Positions 1 through 10,245 of a stretch of 64,000 nt of DNA are shown here, piece after piece. The notes beneath the pieces are model-generated. The model was not told the origin of the DNA, did not search any database, and was given only the letters and a program-made list of their open reading frames with translations. The position numbers were made by a program, and so were the translations under genes. Source of the DNA: Schistocerca nitens (lineage: Eukaryota > Arthropoda > Insecta > Orthoptera > Acrididae); the NCBI RefSeq assembly GCF_023898315.1, contig NC_064616.1, positions 531,669,102 through 531,733,101 on the forward strand. Direction: 5' to 3'. The stretch's first letter is position 1. Every line of letters begins with the position of its first letter.

Positions 1-339
1 TAGCCGTCTACATTTATTATAGACGCCCAGGGGATGCCGGGATGTGTAGAAATTAGTAAGCGAAACACACCATACGTGGAGGTTTCTCTCGTGTCCCCCA
101 TCACTTCAATTGCGGTGCTATTAAAACAAATTTAGCACTACAAATTCTTCCACAAAAAAACTGATGTGAACGCTTTACAACTCAATAAGAAATAAGTCGA
201 CTTAAAACAAAAGAAAACCTCATTTTCTGAGTACTCGTCAAAAAAAGTTCTAACCTTTCACGTCATAAAAAGAAACCATGCAATGTCAAAAGAAATAAAA
301 GAAGTTGTCTTTGATAATCGTAATTTCCCCGATATTATC

Positions 340-2046
340 GCGTTTTTGCCACTTATGGGAAATTATACAGCAGTTCAAACAGTATCCAGGTTTGTACACT
401 CGTATGGTGTATCAGTGCGCTTGCCTTGTTCCGCGCACTTCTTACACCGCTTCCTCATAACTTGCTTCTTCCAGCAGTAGCTTCCCGCTTTTGCACAACG
501 TGTGTTTGTTTGTGATGTTTCTTGCTCACATTTCGTGGAACGTCCATTGGTGGAAGGAAGACTTTTATAATGTTCATTCTGTAATCGTACAACGTCATTT
601 TATTTCCTGAGTATTTGTTGTACAGATATAGATAATTGAAAAGTAGCATGTCAATGACATGAAAGAATAGTTTTGTCGGCCAGCGGATAGTCTTTCGTTC
701 ACATAAATAATACGATAACATCTGATCTTGTTTATCAGTCCCAAACATACACGCATTGTACCTAATAATAGGCAAAGGTTTCGTGAATATTTGCTGGAGC
801 GCATTCGTCACTTGCACCATAACATTTAGATGTTCTATGGAAATGTAGGAAACCTCTCGTTGATCCTTCCATTTTCCAATCATAACTCCATTCGACGGGG
901 GTATAGTTCCTATTTAATTTCAGAGTACCTGTGGAAAGTGTTTTTAGGTTCAACAGAGTTGTAGCTAAATGAAAACTGTTATAATAATTGTCCAAGTAAA
1001 TGTGATGACCAACATGCAGCTTTTCTGCCATCAAATGCAAAACGACCTTTTCAGCGTGACCTTTTCCCCCCATATCTCCGCTACTTCTCGTGTACACAGC
1101 GCACTTATTTATGAAACCGTCTGGATTGTTGACCATGTACATCTTAATGCCATATTTATTACGTTTGCTTTTTATGTATTGTCTAAATGACAGTCTTCCC
1201 CTCCAAACAATCAATGTTTCATCTATTGATAAATCTGTTCCCGTGTAATAGGCTTGAGACATTCACGTGTTAAAATAATCCAATTATAGGTAGTATCTTA
1301 TGTAAACGAACGTCTGGTTTCGGCTTTCCTGGAAGTGGATTTTTTGCAAAATGCAGACAGCGTAATATGATCAAATACCAGTCTCTGCTTATACTCATCG
1401 CTATTCCTCTATACTCAAATAGCGGTTCTTTCTTCCAGTAGTCTTGTAATCGCGGATATTTAACGTTATCCGTATGTAACGAAACACCCAGGAAAACCAG
1501 TAATTCGCCTATACTTAGAGGTTTCCATTTACAGATCCTAGATCCATCTTTTGTATTTTCGCTCAGCAATTTGTTGACTGCGTTATAGTTCGTTTCGTCA
1601 ACTACAAATTGCAACAATTCGTCTGCTACGAATAATCTGAAGAAATCCATAGGAGAATTGCCAGCAAGATGAATTTACAAAACTTCTTCCTTCGTAAATG
1701 GATGATACTGCATATTATATGATTCTTTATGCCAGGACTCACCTGGATTATCTCCGTGTGACAGGTCGGGCTCTTTTTCGTCGTCGATTTCCACACAATC
1801 GTCGTGATCCGTATCGTCAGATTCGGAACTGTCACGAAACAGATTCGAAAGGTGTGCTTCCACGCTTTCATCACTCTGCAATTCTTCTGCAGCCTCTAAA
1901 TGACAATCTCCGTGGTATGCCTCGTCCTCACTACACAGAAAATCACTGTCGTCTAGTACACTAAGTAACTGTTCCTCTGTCAGTTTAACACTTTTCCTGC
2001 TCCTTTTGACATTGGAAGGTCCAGGTGTCGGTTCATTATCCGCCAT
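340..2046 (-). pseudogene. piggyBac transposase relic (DDE_Tnp_1_7 type)
   Basis: The putative start is ATG at 2046 (MADNEPTPGP), followed by the acidic Ser/Asp/Glu-rich N-terminus usual for this family. The catalytic blocks are visible in order: SIDETLIVWRGRL with the first Asp, YLDNYYNS with the second, and GTDKQDQM with the third. A run of WPTKLFFHVIDMLLFNYLYL follows, typical of the C-terminal part. Near 360-460 a Cys-rich tail (RKRCKKC, YEC) corresponds to the C-terminal zinc-binding domain. The reading frame is broken by an in-frame TAA near 1675 and by frameshifts near 1265, 800-880 and 480. It is therefore a dead copy, though all three Asp residues remain in the fragments. Confidence 0.85.
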
Positions 2047-2130
2047 TACGAACAATATACGTTCGATAACTGACGAAACAAAACAAAAGTTTACACGCTT
2101 TGATGCTAGCTTAGACGCTGCAACTAGACT

Positions 2131-2235
2131 GCTAAGCGTCAGCCGCACTGGCTCGTGGCTTGTTTTGACGCTTATCAGCGTCAGCCACACTGGCTCATGG
2201 CTTGTTGTGACGCTTATAAGCGTCAGCCGCAGCGA
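2131..2235. repeat. Subterminal repeats of the piggyBac right end
   Basis: There are two and a half units of about 40 bp, starting at 2131, 2170 and 2212. Each contains GCGTCAGCC followed by CACTGGCTCRTGGCTTGT. The junctions TTGACGCTTATCAGCGTCAG and TGACGCTTATAAGCGTCAG are palindromic, so each unit border can form a small hairpin. Subterminal repeats of this kind are plausible transposase-binding sites, but that is inference. Confidence 0.7.
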
Positions 2236-2244
2236 AAGTGTTAA

Positions 2245-2990
2245 AGAAAGCTTGCTAACCTCCAAAATGCGTCTTCCTTCCACTAAAGGCACGTTTTCAC
2301 AGTATTCACTGTTATTGTAATGGCAGTCAGAGATTAGACAATGACAAGTTGAAGTCAAAGAACAAAAAATGTCAAGTCAGAGTCACACAACCAAGTCTGT
2401 TCTAGTGTTACTTTAACCAGTGTTGACACTGGCTGTTCTGCCAGTGAAAATATGGAAGGTCCTTCACCACTGAATACAGTGGTTATTATTGCATGACGTG
2501 CTTACGTGTTTATTATGTGATATTCGTTTTCCAGAAGCCATGTTCTGTCATTGCCGTTCAAGTTGGACTTTAGAGTGTGTGTTTGTACGGACTAATTTTG
2601 GTTACTGTATTTTTATCTATTATTTATAATACCGACGTATCACATAGTATCATGATGAGGAAACTAAGACAAGTCGTCCAAAATATATCCTGAACGAGTC
2701 AATATTTCGAGGCGAGCAGTTGAGAAGGAACTGGTCTCGTGTAGTTCTGTGGCAAAGGCCTACTCAATTTTCATGACTGTTTAATTGCGTTTTCTGAGTT
2801 ATTGGTGGTTGTATTTTTCTTTAACCTGTGGAAACTGGTGCGATAAGTGCATATGACATTTCACAGGAGGCAGAAAATTTCTACAGATCTTTAAAGACCG
2901 TGACCAAAGATTTGAAGCATTACCCAGACCCCTTATTCTCCAAACTGTAACTGATCGTAGTACTGGGTGGTATAGCATAATATAAAAACA
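2245..2990. other. Unassigned intronic DNA
   Basis: No coding or repeat structure that I recognise. There is a local ACTGGCTGTTCTGCCAGT inverted repeat near 2425-2450 and otherwise AT-rich sequence. Confidence 0.5.
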
Positions 2991-2999
2991 AACAGAATG

Positions 3000-3660
3000 C
3001 ACAACGTTATGCTGAATAATGTAAACAGTGTAGGAAGGAGAGAAAATTTTAGTGTGTGGGAGAAATCACAAAGGAAGTTCCACAGGATTCAACTTTTGGT
3101 CAACTCCTATTCATTATATATGCGAATGATCTTCCATTTAACATTCAACAAGCAGAACTGGTATTTTTTGCAAACAATTATAATGTTACATTTTATCCCA
3201 TTAGAGATAAACCAACAAAAGGTTTGGTCAACAATGTTTATCAAGGAATTATTAAGTTGTTCTTCGAAAACAGAATCTCCCTAAATTTTGAGAAAACACA
3301 TTATATCCAGTTCTCTACAAGAAATTGTCATACCAACAGTTAATGTAGCACATGAACAGGGGTCAATATGTTCACTGACTGCTGTTCAAGTTAGAGTGCT
3401 CCAAATTTTTGAGAGTACATATTGATGAAAACTTGAACTGGAAGAAGCATTTACTGAGCTGCTCACACAATTAAGTGCAGCTACTTTTGCCCTTCATATA
3501 ATTGCTTGGCTTGTAAACAAATGACTCAACCTTCTGACATATTTTTCATATTTCCACATAATAAGGTCTTGTTGTATAATTTTTTGGGTAACACATCACT
3601 GAGAAAGAAAGTACTGATCGCAGAAAAGTGATCACAAAGAATAATATGTGGTGTTCACCG
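3000..3660 (+). pseudogene. Non-LTR retrotransposon (LINE) reverse transcriptase relic
   Basis: A decayed RT palm is readable around 3070-3340. VPQDSTFGQLLFIIYANDLP corresponds to the conserved GVPQGS...GPLLF.IY.NDLP block, and FFANNYN stands where the FADD catalytic motif should be, with both Asp changed to Asn. Later pieces (near 3410-3660) resemble the thumb region but contain stops. The copy is 5' truncated and inactive. Clade is undetermined; it resembles the better copy at 52.9-54.7 kb. Confidence 0.65.
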
Positions 3661-3789
3661 GGGGTCGTCAGTGATCTCTGCAACACGTAGCTAACTAACT
3701 AACCACATCGCTAAGTAGAGCAACCTTAGCATAATGGGGGTGAAAGTAAACCTGCATTCTCCATTCAGTTAGATAGAGCGTGAACGGGA

Positions 3790-4790
3790 CCATTTGGCTT
3801 GTGAACTCTGTTCATTCTGTCAACATGTCATTTCATGGTTAGGACATTCGCGCATTGTCTCTTTACGGCAAGATGGGTATTCAGAATGGAAAGCCACCTA
3901 CCGAATTGGTGTACACCACAGTGACCTCACTTGAACATTTAGTCGTCATGAGAAGACCAAAAGAATGAAGATCTCCTGTGCAGTGGGCGCCCGCACTCAG
4001 CAACACCACCTGTCTGCTACCTCCAAATTACAGCGTGTAGGAAAATGCAACGGAAAGTGCAACAGAACCATGCGCTGCCTTTTTGGAGGCAATTTCGATG
4101 GATGTTCGACCCCAAACAATGCGGTAACATCTCCATCCGATCAAATTGCTTCTAGACATCCACAGTGAACAACAGTACAAACCTCGTAGCATTGTGGTGA
4201 GCGAGCATCTGGAGCGGCAAAGGAGCATCTGGAATGGAATCTGGATCAGCTTCAATGAGTTCTCTTCATCGATGAGTGCAAGAGTTTTTGACGTCTTACG
4301 ATCGTCGTAGAAGGGTGTGGAAGATGCCAGATGCCAATGCACATGTCAGGCATGTAGTCCCACAGTTCCAGCAGGGATTGAGCCGCTGTCGTTTACGAAT
4401 ATCTGATGTCTGTCATTGTCATCGATGACAATTTGAGGACTGCTTTTTACTGGGACGAGATCCTTCAACATGTTAGACTCCACTGTCAACATGCGGCTGT
4501 GAGTTCGTCTTCCAAGACGACAAGGCACGAGGACATCTTGCCCACCTCGTAAACATATTCTCCAGAAGGTAGGTATCAACCTGTGGTATCTCGTGACATG
4601 AAGCCGACTGAATACGCTTGGTACCACCTGAACCTCACAGTACCTCATCGCTGGAAGCCGTCGGACACACTAGACGGGATACAAAGTGTGGTACACGCTT
4701 GAGAAGCAACATGTCTGCCACCGTGTGGACAGCATGCCAAGGACGATCCAAGCGTGGTACATGCATTAATACATGGGGTGCGAAAAAACG
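3790..4790 (+). pseudogene. Tc1-like transposase relic
   Basis: Several blocks on the plus strand match a Tc1 layout. A possible N-terminus is at about 3824 (ATGTCATTTCATGG). LFIDECKSF near 4260-4290 sits where the first catalytic Asp block (usually SDESRF) lies. RDMKPTEYAWYHLN near 4595-4640 corresponds to PDMNPIEHAWD with the catalytic Glu. Stops and frameshifts are frequent. I could not identify terminal repeats. Confidence 0.5.
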
Positions 4791-4799
4791 AATTTGATT

Positions 4800-5560
4800 C
4801 TTACCCAGTAGCAGATTTTTATTTCACAGATTTACGTGAACTTTCGAATAGATCTTCATTTTTTTATTGTTTTGTTTTAATTTCACAGTTAAAATAACGT
4901 TGCTTTTAGTTTCAAAAGTCTTACTTTTTCTTTTTTTTTTCTTATCTTGAAGACGCATGTACGACTTATACTTCAAATACTCACCACCTTGCTTTGCAGC
5001 TTAGTTTGGACATTTCAGCGATAAAGAAGATTTCGTTTCTTGTTTCAAATCAACTCACATAGTGACATGTATGTTTTTAACTATTTTTGCACCGTGGCAC
5101 ACTATACGCAATTAGCCGTGTTAAAAAACGTTGTACTAGATATGGAAAAATGTTATGAAGAATCGATGTGTCGACTTTTCTATAAATCGTCTGAATTATT
5201 TACATTTATATCTACATGACTACTCTGCAGTTCACAGTTAAGCTCCTAGTCATCGAACCACCTTCAGACTATGTCTCTACCTTCAAATCATTTCTCTAGC
5301 GTTCCGCTCTCGAACAAGGCTGACGATATATTGGAAGGAAAACACGGATATCTTCGAAATATTGGAGTTTCGAGGCATCAAAAAGGCGATACTTATCTGA
5401 AACATTTGTTAGTTTCGAAATATTGTTTAAATATTTTGCACGATTTTGCACTGTTGAACTACACGTAAGTTTTGCCAAGAAACTTGTGGAATTTGTATAA
5501 AAATATTTCAACAGTTTCATTACTTTTAAAATATATAGTGCAGGTTAATAACACTAAACC
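4800..5560. other. Unassigned AT-rich intronic DNA
   Basis: Long T-runs around 4920-4945 and no recognisable coding block. The short open frame at 5271-5468 has no family resemblance that I can see and is probably chance. Confidence 0.45.
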
Positions 5561-5567
5561 TTCTATA

Positions 5568-6206
5568 CAGGGTGTTTCAAAAATCATGTCCCATAGGAGA
5601 AATAGGGTGAACCAGAACTCCACTGACAAACTTTGAGATGTGGTAGTATGGACCAATACAAGAAAAAAAGTCTAGTAAACATGGACTCTAAAATGCGTAG
5701 CTCTTAAGGTATGGACTTTAGAGCCCTTGTTTACTGGACTTTTTCCTAGTTTTGGTCCATACTACCACCTCTCAAAGCCGGCCGAAGTGGCCGTGCGGTT
5801 AAAGGCGCTGCAGTCTGGAACCGCAAGACCGCTACGGTCGCAGGTTCGAATCCTGCCTCGGGCATGGATGTTTGTGATGTCCTTAGGTTAGTTAGGTTTA
5901 ACTAGTTCTAAGTTCTAGGGGACTAATGACCTCAGCAGTTGAGTCCCATAGTGCTCAGAGCCATTTGAACCATTTTTGAACCACCTCTCAAAATATAGAA
6001 AGCAGAGAGCTTGCAGTAGAATAGATCTGTTTCACTGTATCGAAGATAAGGAAGTGCTCATAGCTCTCAAGGTATGCGTAAGAGCCCATGTTTACTAGAC
6101 TTTTTTTTGCTTGTTTTGGTCTATACTACCGCCTCTGAAGGTTTGTCGGTGGAATTCTGGTTCACCCTGTTTGTCCTATGGAACATGACTTTTGAATCAC
6201 CGTTTG
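5568..6206. mobile_element. MITE with CAGGGTG termini, interrupted by a SINE
   Basis: Left end TA-CAGGGTGTTTCAAAAATCA (TA at 5566-5567). The right end is its degraded inverse ending near 6206, with TA at 6207-6208. The terminal inverted repeats run well over 100 bp: the left arm carries CCCATAGGAGAAATAGGGTG and the right arm CACCCTGTTTGTCCTATGG. A second palindrome lies inside the left arm, where GGTAGTATGGACC faces GGTCCATACTACC. It contains no coding sequence. The CAGGGTG/TA ends match those of the DD41D-type elements at 10246 and 37777, so such a transposase probably moved it. Confidence 0.75.
5777..5979 (+). mobile_element. tRNA-derived SINE (long-variable-arm head), inside the MITE
   Basis: The head reads like a class II tRNA (Ser/Leu type), with an A-box-like GTGGCCGTGCGGTTAAAGG, a long variable arm GACCGCTACGGTC and B box GGTTCGAATCC. 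A family-specific body with GGTTAGTTAGGTTTAA follows and ends CCATTTGAACCATTTTTG. Flanking 13-bp direct repeats ACCACCTCTCAAA at 5764-5776 and 5980-5992 show target-primed insertion into the MITE. The B box is intact, so pol III transcription is plausible. Confidence 0.9.
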
Positions 6207-6261
6207 TAAGGGGCAGTTAAAATGAAAATGATACATGTGGAAAAAAAGTAAGTACACAGTT

Positions 6262-6608
6262 TCCAGAATGAGATTTTCACTCTGCAGTTTTAATCTGCCA
6301 GGGTTTCATATCAGCGCACACCCCGCTGCAGAGTGAAAATCTCATTCTGGAAACATCCCCTAGGCTGTGGCTAAGCCATGTCTCCGCAATATCCTTTCTT
6401 TCAGGAGTGCTAGTTCTGCAAGGTTCGCAGGAGAGCTTCTGTAAAGTTTGGAAGGTAGGAGGCGAGATACTGGCAGAAGTAAGGCTGTGAGGACGGGGCG
6501 TGAGTCGTGCTTGGGTAGCTCAGTTGGTAGAGCACTTGCCGGCGAAAGGCAAAGGTCCCGAGTTCGAGTCTCGGTCCGGCACGCAGTTTTAATCTGCCAG
6601 GAAGTTTC
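6262..6608 (+). mobile_element. tRNA-like retroposon with terminal fold-back
   Basis: Flanked by 12-bp direct repeats AAGTACACAGTT (6250-6261 and 6609-6620). The 3' portion has a tRNA-like module (GTGCTTGGGTAGCTCAGTTG A box; GTTCGAGTCTC B box; anticodon-loop position reading CGA) and ends TTTTAATCTGCCAGGAAGTT. The 5' portion holds an inverted repeat: CCAGAATGAGATTTTCACTC at 6263 faces GAGTGAAAATCTCATTCTGG near 6334-6353. A partial module copy (TTTTAATCTGCCAGG) lies between the arms. It is a non-coding retroposon. Confidence 0.8.
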
Positions 6609-6620
6609 AAGTACACAGTT

Positions 6621-6980
6621 AATTATTTCAATAACAGTCACCATAACTGTTAATACACTTATCACACTGTGAGACAAGACGGTCAATGCCATCATAGAAA
6701 AATGTCCACAGTTGCCTACGGAAACATGATCCAGACTTGCACCTCTCCGTCGACAGCAAATCGATAGACATGAATGTCTTTCTTCAGCACTCAAAAAATA
6801 TGGAAATCGCAAGCAGAGGGATCGGGCGTGTATAAAGGATATGTAACGGCTTCCCAGAGAAATTTCTTCAGCGTAGTTGAAACAACCAGGGCAGCTTGTC
6901 GGCTTATTTCCTATATTATTGAAGCAGGTCATTAAATCGAAAACACCCCACAGTTTCGACGGAAGTTGCAACAACATCCC
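6621..6980 (-). pseudogene. mariner-type transposase C-terminal relic
   Basis: On the minus strand, decayed blocks resemble the end of a mariner transposase: LPWLF near 6880, a region in the place of HPPYSPDLAPCDYH, then LKKDIHVYRFAVDGEVQVW near 6710-6790 corresponding to LKKHLRGRRF.SDEEV. FL.WH.PSCLTV near 6660-6700 follows. Many stops are present. It begins at the target duplication of the preceding retroposon. Confidence 0.5.
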
Positions 6981-7289
6981 AGTACTGACTAGCTAAAACA
7001 TAAAGTGTTGCTTACATGTGTCTGAGATTTTCGCACTTCAAGGATTCGTTCTGTAATCGACAGCTACAGTTATCAACAAGTAGAGAAATATTCCTCTTAG
7101 TGGAGATCCGTAACAAAACGCAAAGGCACTCCCATTTTCATGACTGTTTTCAATGCGAACGACTTGCGACGTAACACTATATTGAAAGAACTGTGATTGT
7201 GTCCGTTTCAGTCCCTAACTGTGATTATTAAATACTTTATGGCAGCAGTTAAGATCTAAAAATGCATACGTTGTGAACTCTTATTCACA

Positions 7290-7640
7290 GAAGGGCTCAA
7301 CGTGAAGACCATTCACGACACTTGTTCATAGGAAGTGCTCAATGTGACATCTTGCTTTCTCTTTGAAGTGGACCTGGTTGTTGTTGTATAGCAGCCACGA
7401 ATTGGAGACGCGATCTTGAATTGTCTGCGTATCGTTGACTGGAGTGGTGTAGACCAGTTTCTTGAAATGATCGCATAATCAAAAGTCTAGGGATTGAGCT
7501 CTGGAAAACTAAGAGGCCAAGTTGTAATGTCTTCCTAACCAGTCCAGCGCACCTGAAATGTCAGCGTCGATGTTAACGCACATTGCCGAGAAAGTATGCT
7601 GGCCTCAGGATCGTGCATGAACCGCATCTGTATTATTTGC
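7290..7640 (-). pseudogene. DD41D-type (DUF4817-family) transposase C-terminal relic
   Basis: The minus strand reads LASxFSRAQSLDFxLCDHFK and then KLVYTTPVNDTQTIQDRVSNSW, where x marks stops. This parallels the WPARSPDLTPLDFFLWG..K..VY..PV block of the element at 37777-39657. There are several stops and no terminal repeats found. It is a weak but specific similarity. Confidence 0.45.
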
Positions 7641-7810
7641 TGACATGCCACATTCGTCATCATTTTAAAGACTTTTGTCACAGATCACATTACTCATATA
7701 ATGGTCATGTAATGCATATTAAACAGATAGCACATTGTGATGTGCAAATACATTAACTGATACAAAAAAAATGAAAATGTTTTCGATAATTGATGCTTGT
7801 AATTTTTGAA

Positions 7811-8007
7811 TGGTCCAAATGTCTCTGAGCACTATGGGACTTAACTTCTAAGGTCATCAGTCCCCTAGAACTTAGAACTACTTAAACCTAACTAACCTAA
7901 GGACATCACACACATCCATGCCCGCGGCAGGATTCGAACCTGCGACCGTAGCGGTCGCGCGGTTCCAGACTGAAGCGCCTAGAACCGCTCGGCCAAACAG
8001 GCCGGCT
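7811..8007 (-). mobile_element. tRNA-derived SINE (long-variable-arm head)
   Basis: Same family as 5777-5979, in reverse. The body CTCTGAGCACTATGGGACTT comes first, then GGATTCGAACCTGC (inverse B box), GACCGTAGCGGTC (variable arm) and the head ending GCCGGC. It is flanked by 11-bp repeats TAATTTTTGAA at 7800-7810 and 8008-8018. Confidence 0.88.
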
Positions 8008-8685
8008 TAATTTTTGAACAAATATTGCTTATGACTGTACTTTAGTCATTGTAGTTATGGTTGCTTTTGTCTTAAAATTATCATTGTGTGTCATCATTTA
8101 TATCTTTGTAGTGTATCTTTGAGGCTACAAGTACTTTGGCTACTCATGCTATGTCTAGATTACTTATGTTCAGTTTATTGTTGCGCAGGCATGACGAAGG
8201 TTACTGATGTGGGAAAAGTACTGTTCTTCTGTATTTTTATTCATATATTTGACAGCTGATACGATTCTAAATATCAACAAGAATGACATGTGACTTGCAT
8301 TAGCGAATATTTCGTAAGTTATGTCTTGTATTTTTGTGTCTTTACGACGTTTTACACATTGAGGTTTTGTTGTCATTTCTATTTTTTAACGTTAATTCAG
8401 TTGCCAGATGATGATCGTTGACCGAAACCGGCAGCAAATTGATAAATTGTTTTAGTGCAGCCACGTGCCACGACTTTCCTGAAGCTTTTGGTTTACAAGC
8501 GTGCTCTCCTGAATACACATCCAACCACTGTCCAACATTTCTATGGGAAGATGTGCTAGAGCTAAATATATTCTTAAGTGACAACGTATTTTTTTCGTTT
8601 TCCTTATAGGCAGGAAGGAACAAGACCGCAGTACTAGACTTCTTTCCACAAATATTGATTAAAATGATAATTACAACCCATAACC

Positions 8686-8883
8686 AGAATGAGATTTTCA
8701 CTCTGCAGCGGGGTGTGCGCTGATATGAAACTTCCTGGCAGATTAAAACTGTGTGCCGGCCCGAGACTCGAACTCGAGACCTTTGCCTTTCGCGGGGGAT
8801 AGTAGAGCACTTGCCCGCGAAAGGCAAAGGTCCCGAGTTCGAGTCTCGGCCCCGCACACAGTTTTAATCTGCCAGGAAGTTTC
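8686..8883 (+). mobile_element. Head-to-head fold-back tRNA-like retroposon
   Basis: Flanked by 13-bp direct repeats ACAACCCATAACC (8673-8685 and 8884-8896). It contains the same tRNA-like module as 6262-6608 twice, first inverted and then direct. GAAACTTCCTGGCAGATTAA at 8728 is the exact inverse of TTAATCTGCCAGGAAGTTTC at 8864-8883. The two copies of the tRNA part meet around GCGGGGGATAGTAGAGCACTTGC, so nearly the whole element can fold into one hairpin with arms of about 70 bp. Confidence 0.85.
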
Positions 8884-9393
8884 ACAACCCATAACCTCTG
8901 TTTCAGGAAACGACCTTCTAACTGGGTGGACGATAGCAATTTCGAAGTCTGTCACGTGTGATGCAGTGTTCCATTCTCCTATTTTGTTCGGTAGTAAAGC
9001 GTAAACAGCTTGAATAGTGTTTGTTCCCTCCCAAGAATTTGTGAGACTGGTGTGGACTATAAACAACTGTCCAAGCTACTAACTCGAATTCTTGAGCGTT
9101 CCGTCCACAAAGAATGATTCACAACTCAATGAACTTAATTTTCCCCTTTTGCTGTCAAACATCAATATAGTCTCATCCGGTCCTGTGTTATAATCTGCAA
9201 GTAAAAAAATCGCTTCCATCATTATCAGTAAATTACACTGTACAGTCACAGTAAGGTGACCACCTGTCAATAGCCTGAATAATCAACTTTTGCAGAGCGG
9301 ACCGCTGGGAGACGTGCAGGAACAGAATCTACGAGGTTTCTGGAAGATACCGGTAGGGATGTCGAGCCATGCTGACTCCACTGTCGTGGTCAG

Positions 9394-10243
9394 CTACGCT
9401 AGGTTTCTCGGTTGAGGATCCATGGCGCCAACAGCACGATCGAGGTGGTCCCATGCATTACCGACTGGGTTTAAATCCGGGGAATTTGGTGGCCAGGGGA
9501 GTACACTAAAGTCATCCTGATACTCATCGAGCCATGCACATTCACTGTGAGCTGTGTGGCACGTTGCATTGCCCTGCTGGTAGATGCCATCGTGCCGAGA
9601 AAAAACAAACTGCATGTACGGGTGGACATTGTCCCCAGGGATAGATGCATGCTTGTGTTGATCCATTGCGCCTTCAAAACGACGAGATCAACCATGGAAT
9701 GCCCTGAAAACATTTCCCAGACCATAACGCTCCCTCCTCCGGCCTGGGCCCTTCTGACGATTGTTGCGAAGTGTTAGCTATCACACGTTTCACACCGAAC
9801 GCGCCAACGGCCATCTGTCCGATGGAGCATTAAACGTGAGTCATATGAAAAGCCCACCTGTTGACACTCAGTGGACGTCCAGTTGCGATACTGATGTCCA
9901 AATTCCAGCCTTTGTCGCAGATGGACAGCAGTCAGCATGGGCGCCTGAAACAAGCGTCTGCTGCGGAGGCCCATACGCAGCATCATTCGCTGGGCGGTCG
10001 TTTAGAGGGTGGGACTGTTGGTAATGCCTTGGTTCATCTGGGCTTTCAGTTGCGCAACAGCTGCACATCTGTTCGCCCGAACACGGTATCCTTCAACCAT
10101 GGCGGCACGCGAACAGTTTACAAACTCAGCGTTTCCGAAATGCTTCCACCCTTGGCGCGAAAGCCAATTATCGTGCGCTTTTGGACGTCACATAAATCTC
10201 ACCGTTTCCACATTACAACGACTGCACTCTTGTCCGCGCTTTG
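9394..10243 (-). pseudogene. Tc1-like transposase relic
   Basis: The best-preserved part (9394-9666) has FSRHDGIYQQGNATCHTA, where the usual DNAPCHTA block has Gly-Asn in place of Asp-Asn (second catalytic Asp apparently lost). It continues LPWPPNSPDLNPVGNAWDHL, where the Glu of the PIEHLWD block is replaced (PVGNAWD). An upstream stretch near 9720 reads MVWEMFSGHSMVDLV. The N-terminal region up to 10243 is heavily shifted. The loss of two catalytic positions makes it inactive. Confidence 0.75.
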
Positions 10244-10245
10244 TA

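Larger units (their letters stand above)
1..2240 (-). mobile_element. piggyBac-like DNA transposon, left end outside window
   Basis: The right boundary is a TTAA at 2241-2244, the target sequence used by piggyBac elements. Inside it the terminus reads (minus strand) CACTTTCGCTGCGGCTGACG, followed by subterminal repeats. The transposase relic lies inside on the minus strand. The first 40 bases of the window (inverted GTCTA...TAGAC) resemble subterminal repeats of the other piggyBac at 33-36 kb, so the left terminus probably lies just before position 1. I could not verify the left terminal repeat. Confidence 0.75.

Noticed and set aside
5777-5865. tRNA-Ser/Leu gene
   Set aside because: Part of a repeated SINE with the same body in at least five places; no independent tRNA gene context.
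6512-6585. A free-standing tRNA gene (A and B boxes, tRNA-like fold)
   Set aside because: It lies within a retroposon bounded by target duplications, the same module recurs at 8.7 kb, and position 33 is not U; it is a SINE head, not a functional tRNA gene.
6360-6977. 205-residue minus-strand frame
   Set aside because: It spans the antisense of a retroposon and a mariner relic; the piece RLELGTFAF is just the inverse tRNA B-box region translated.
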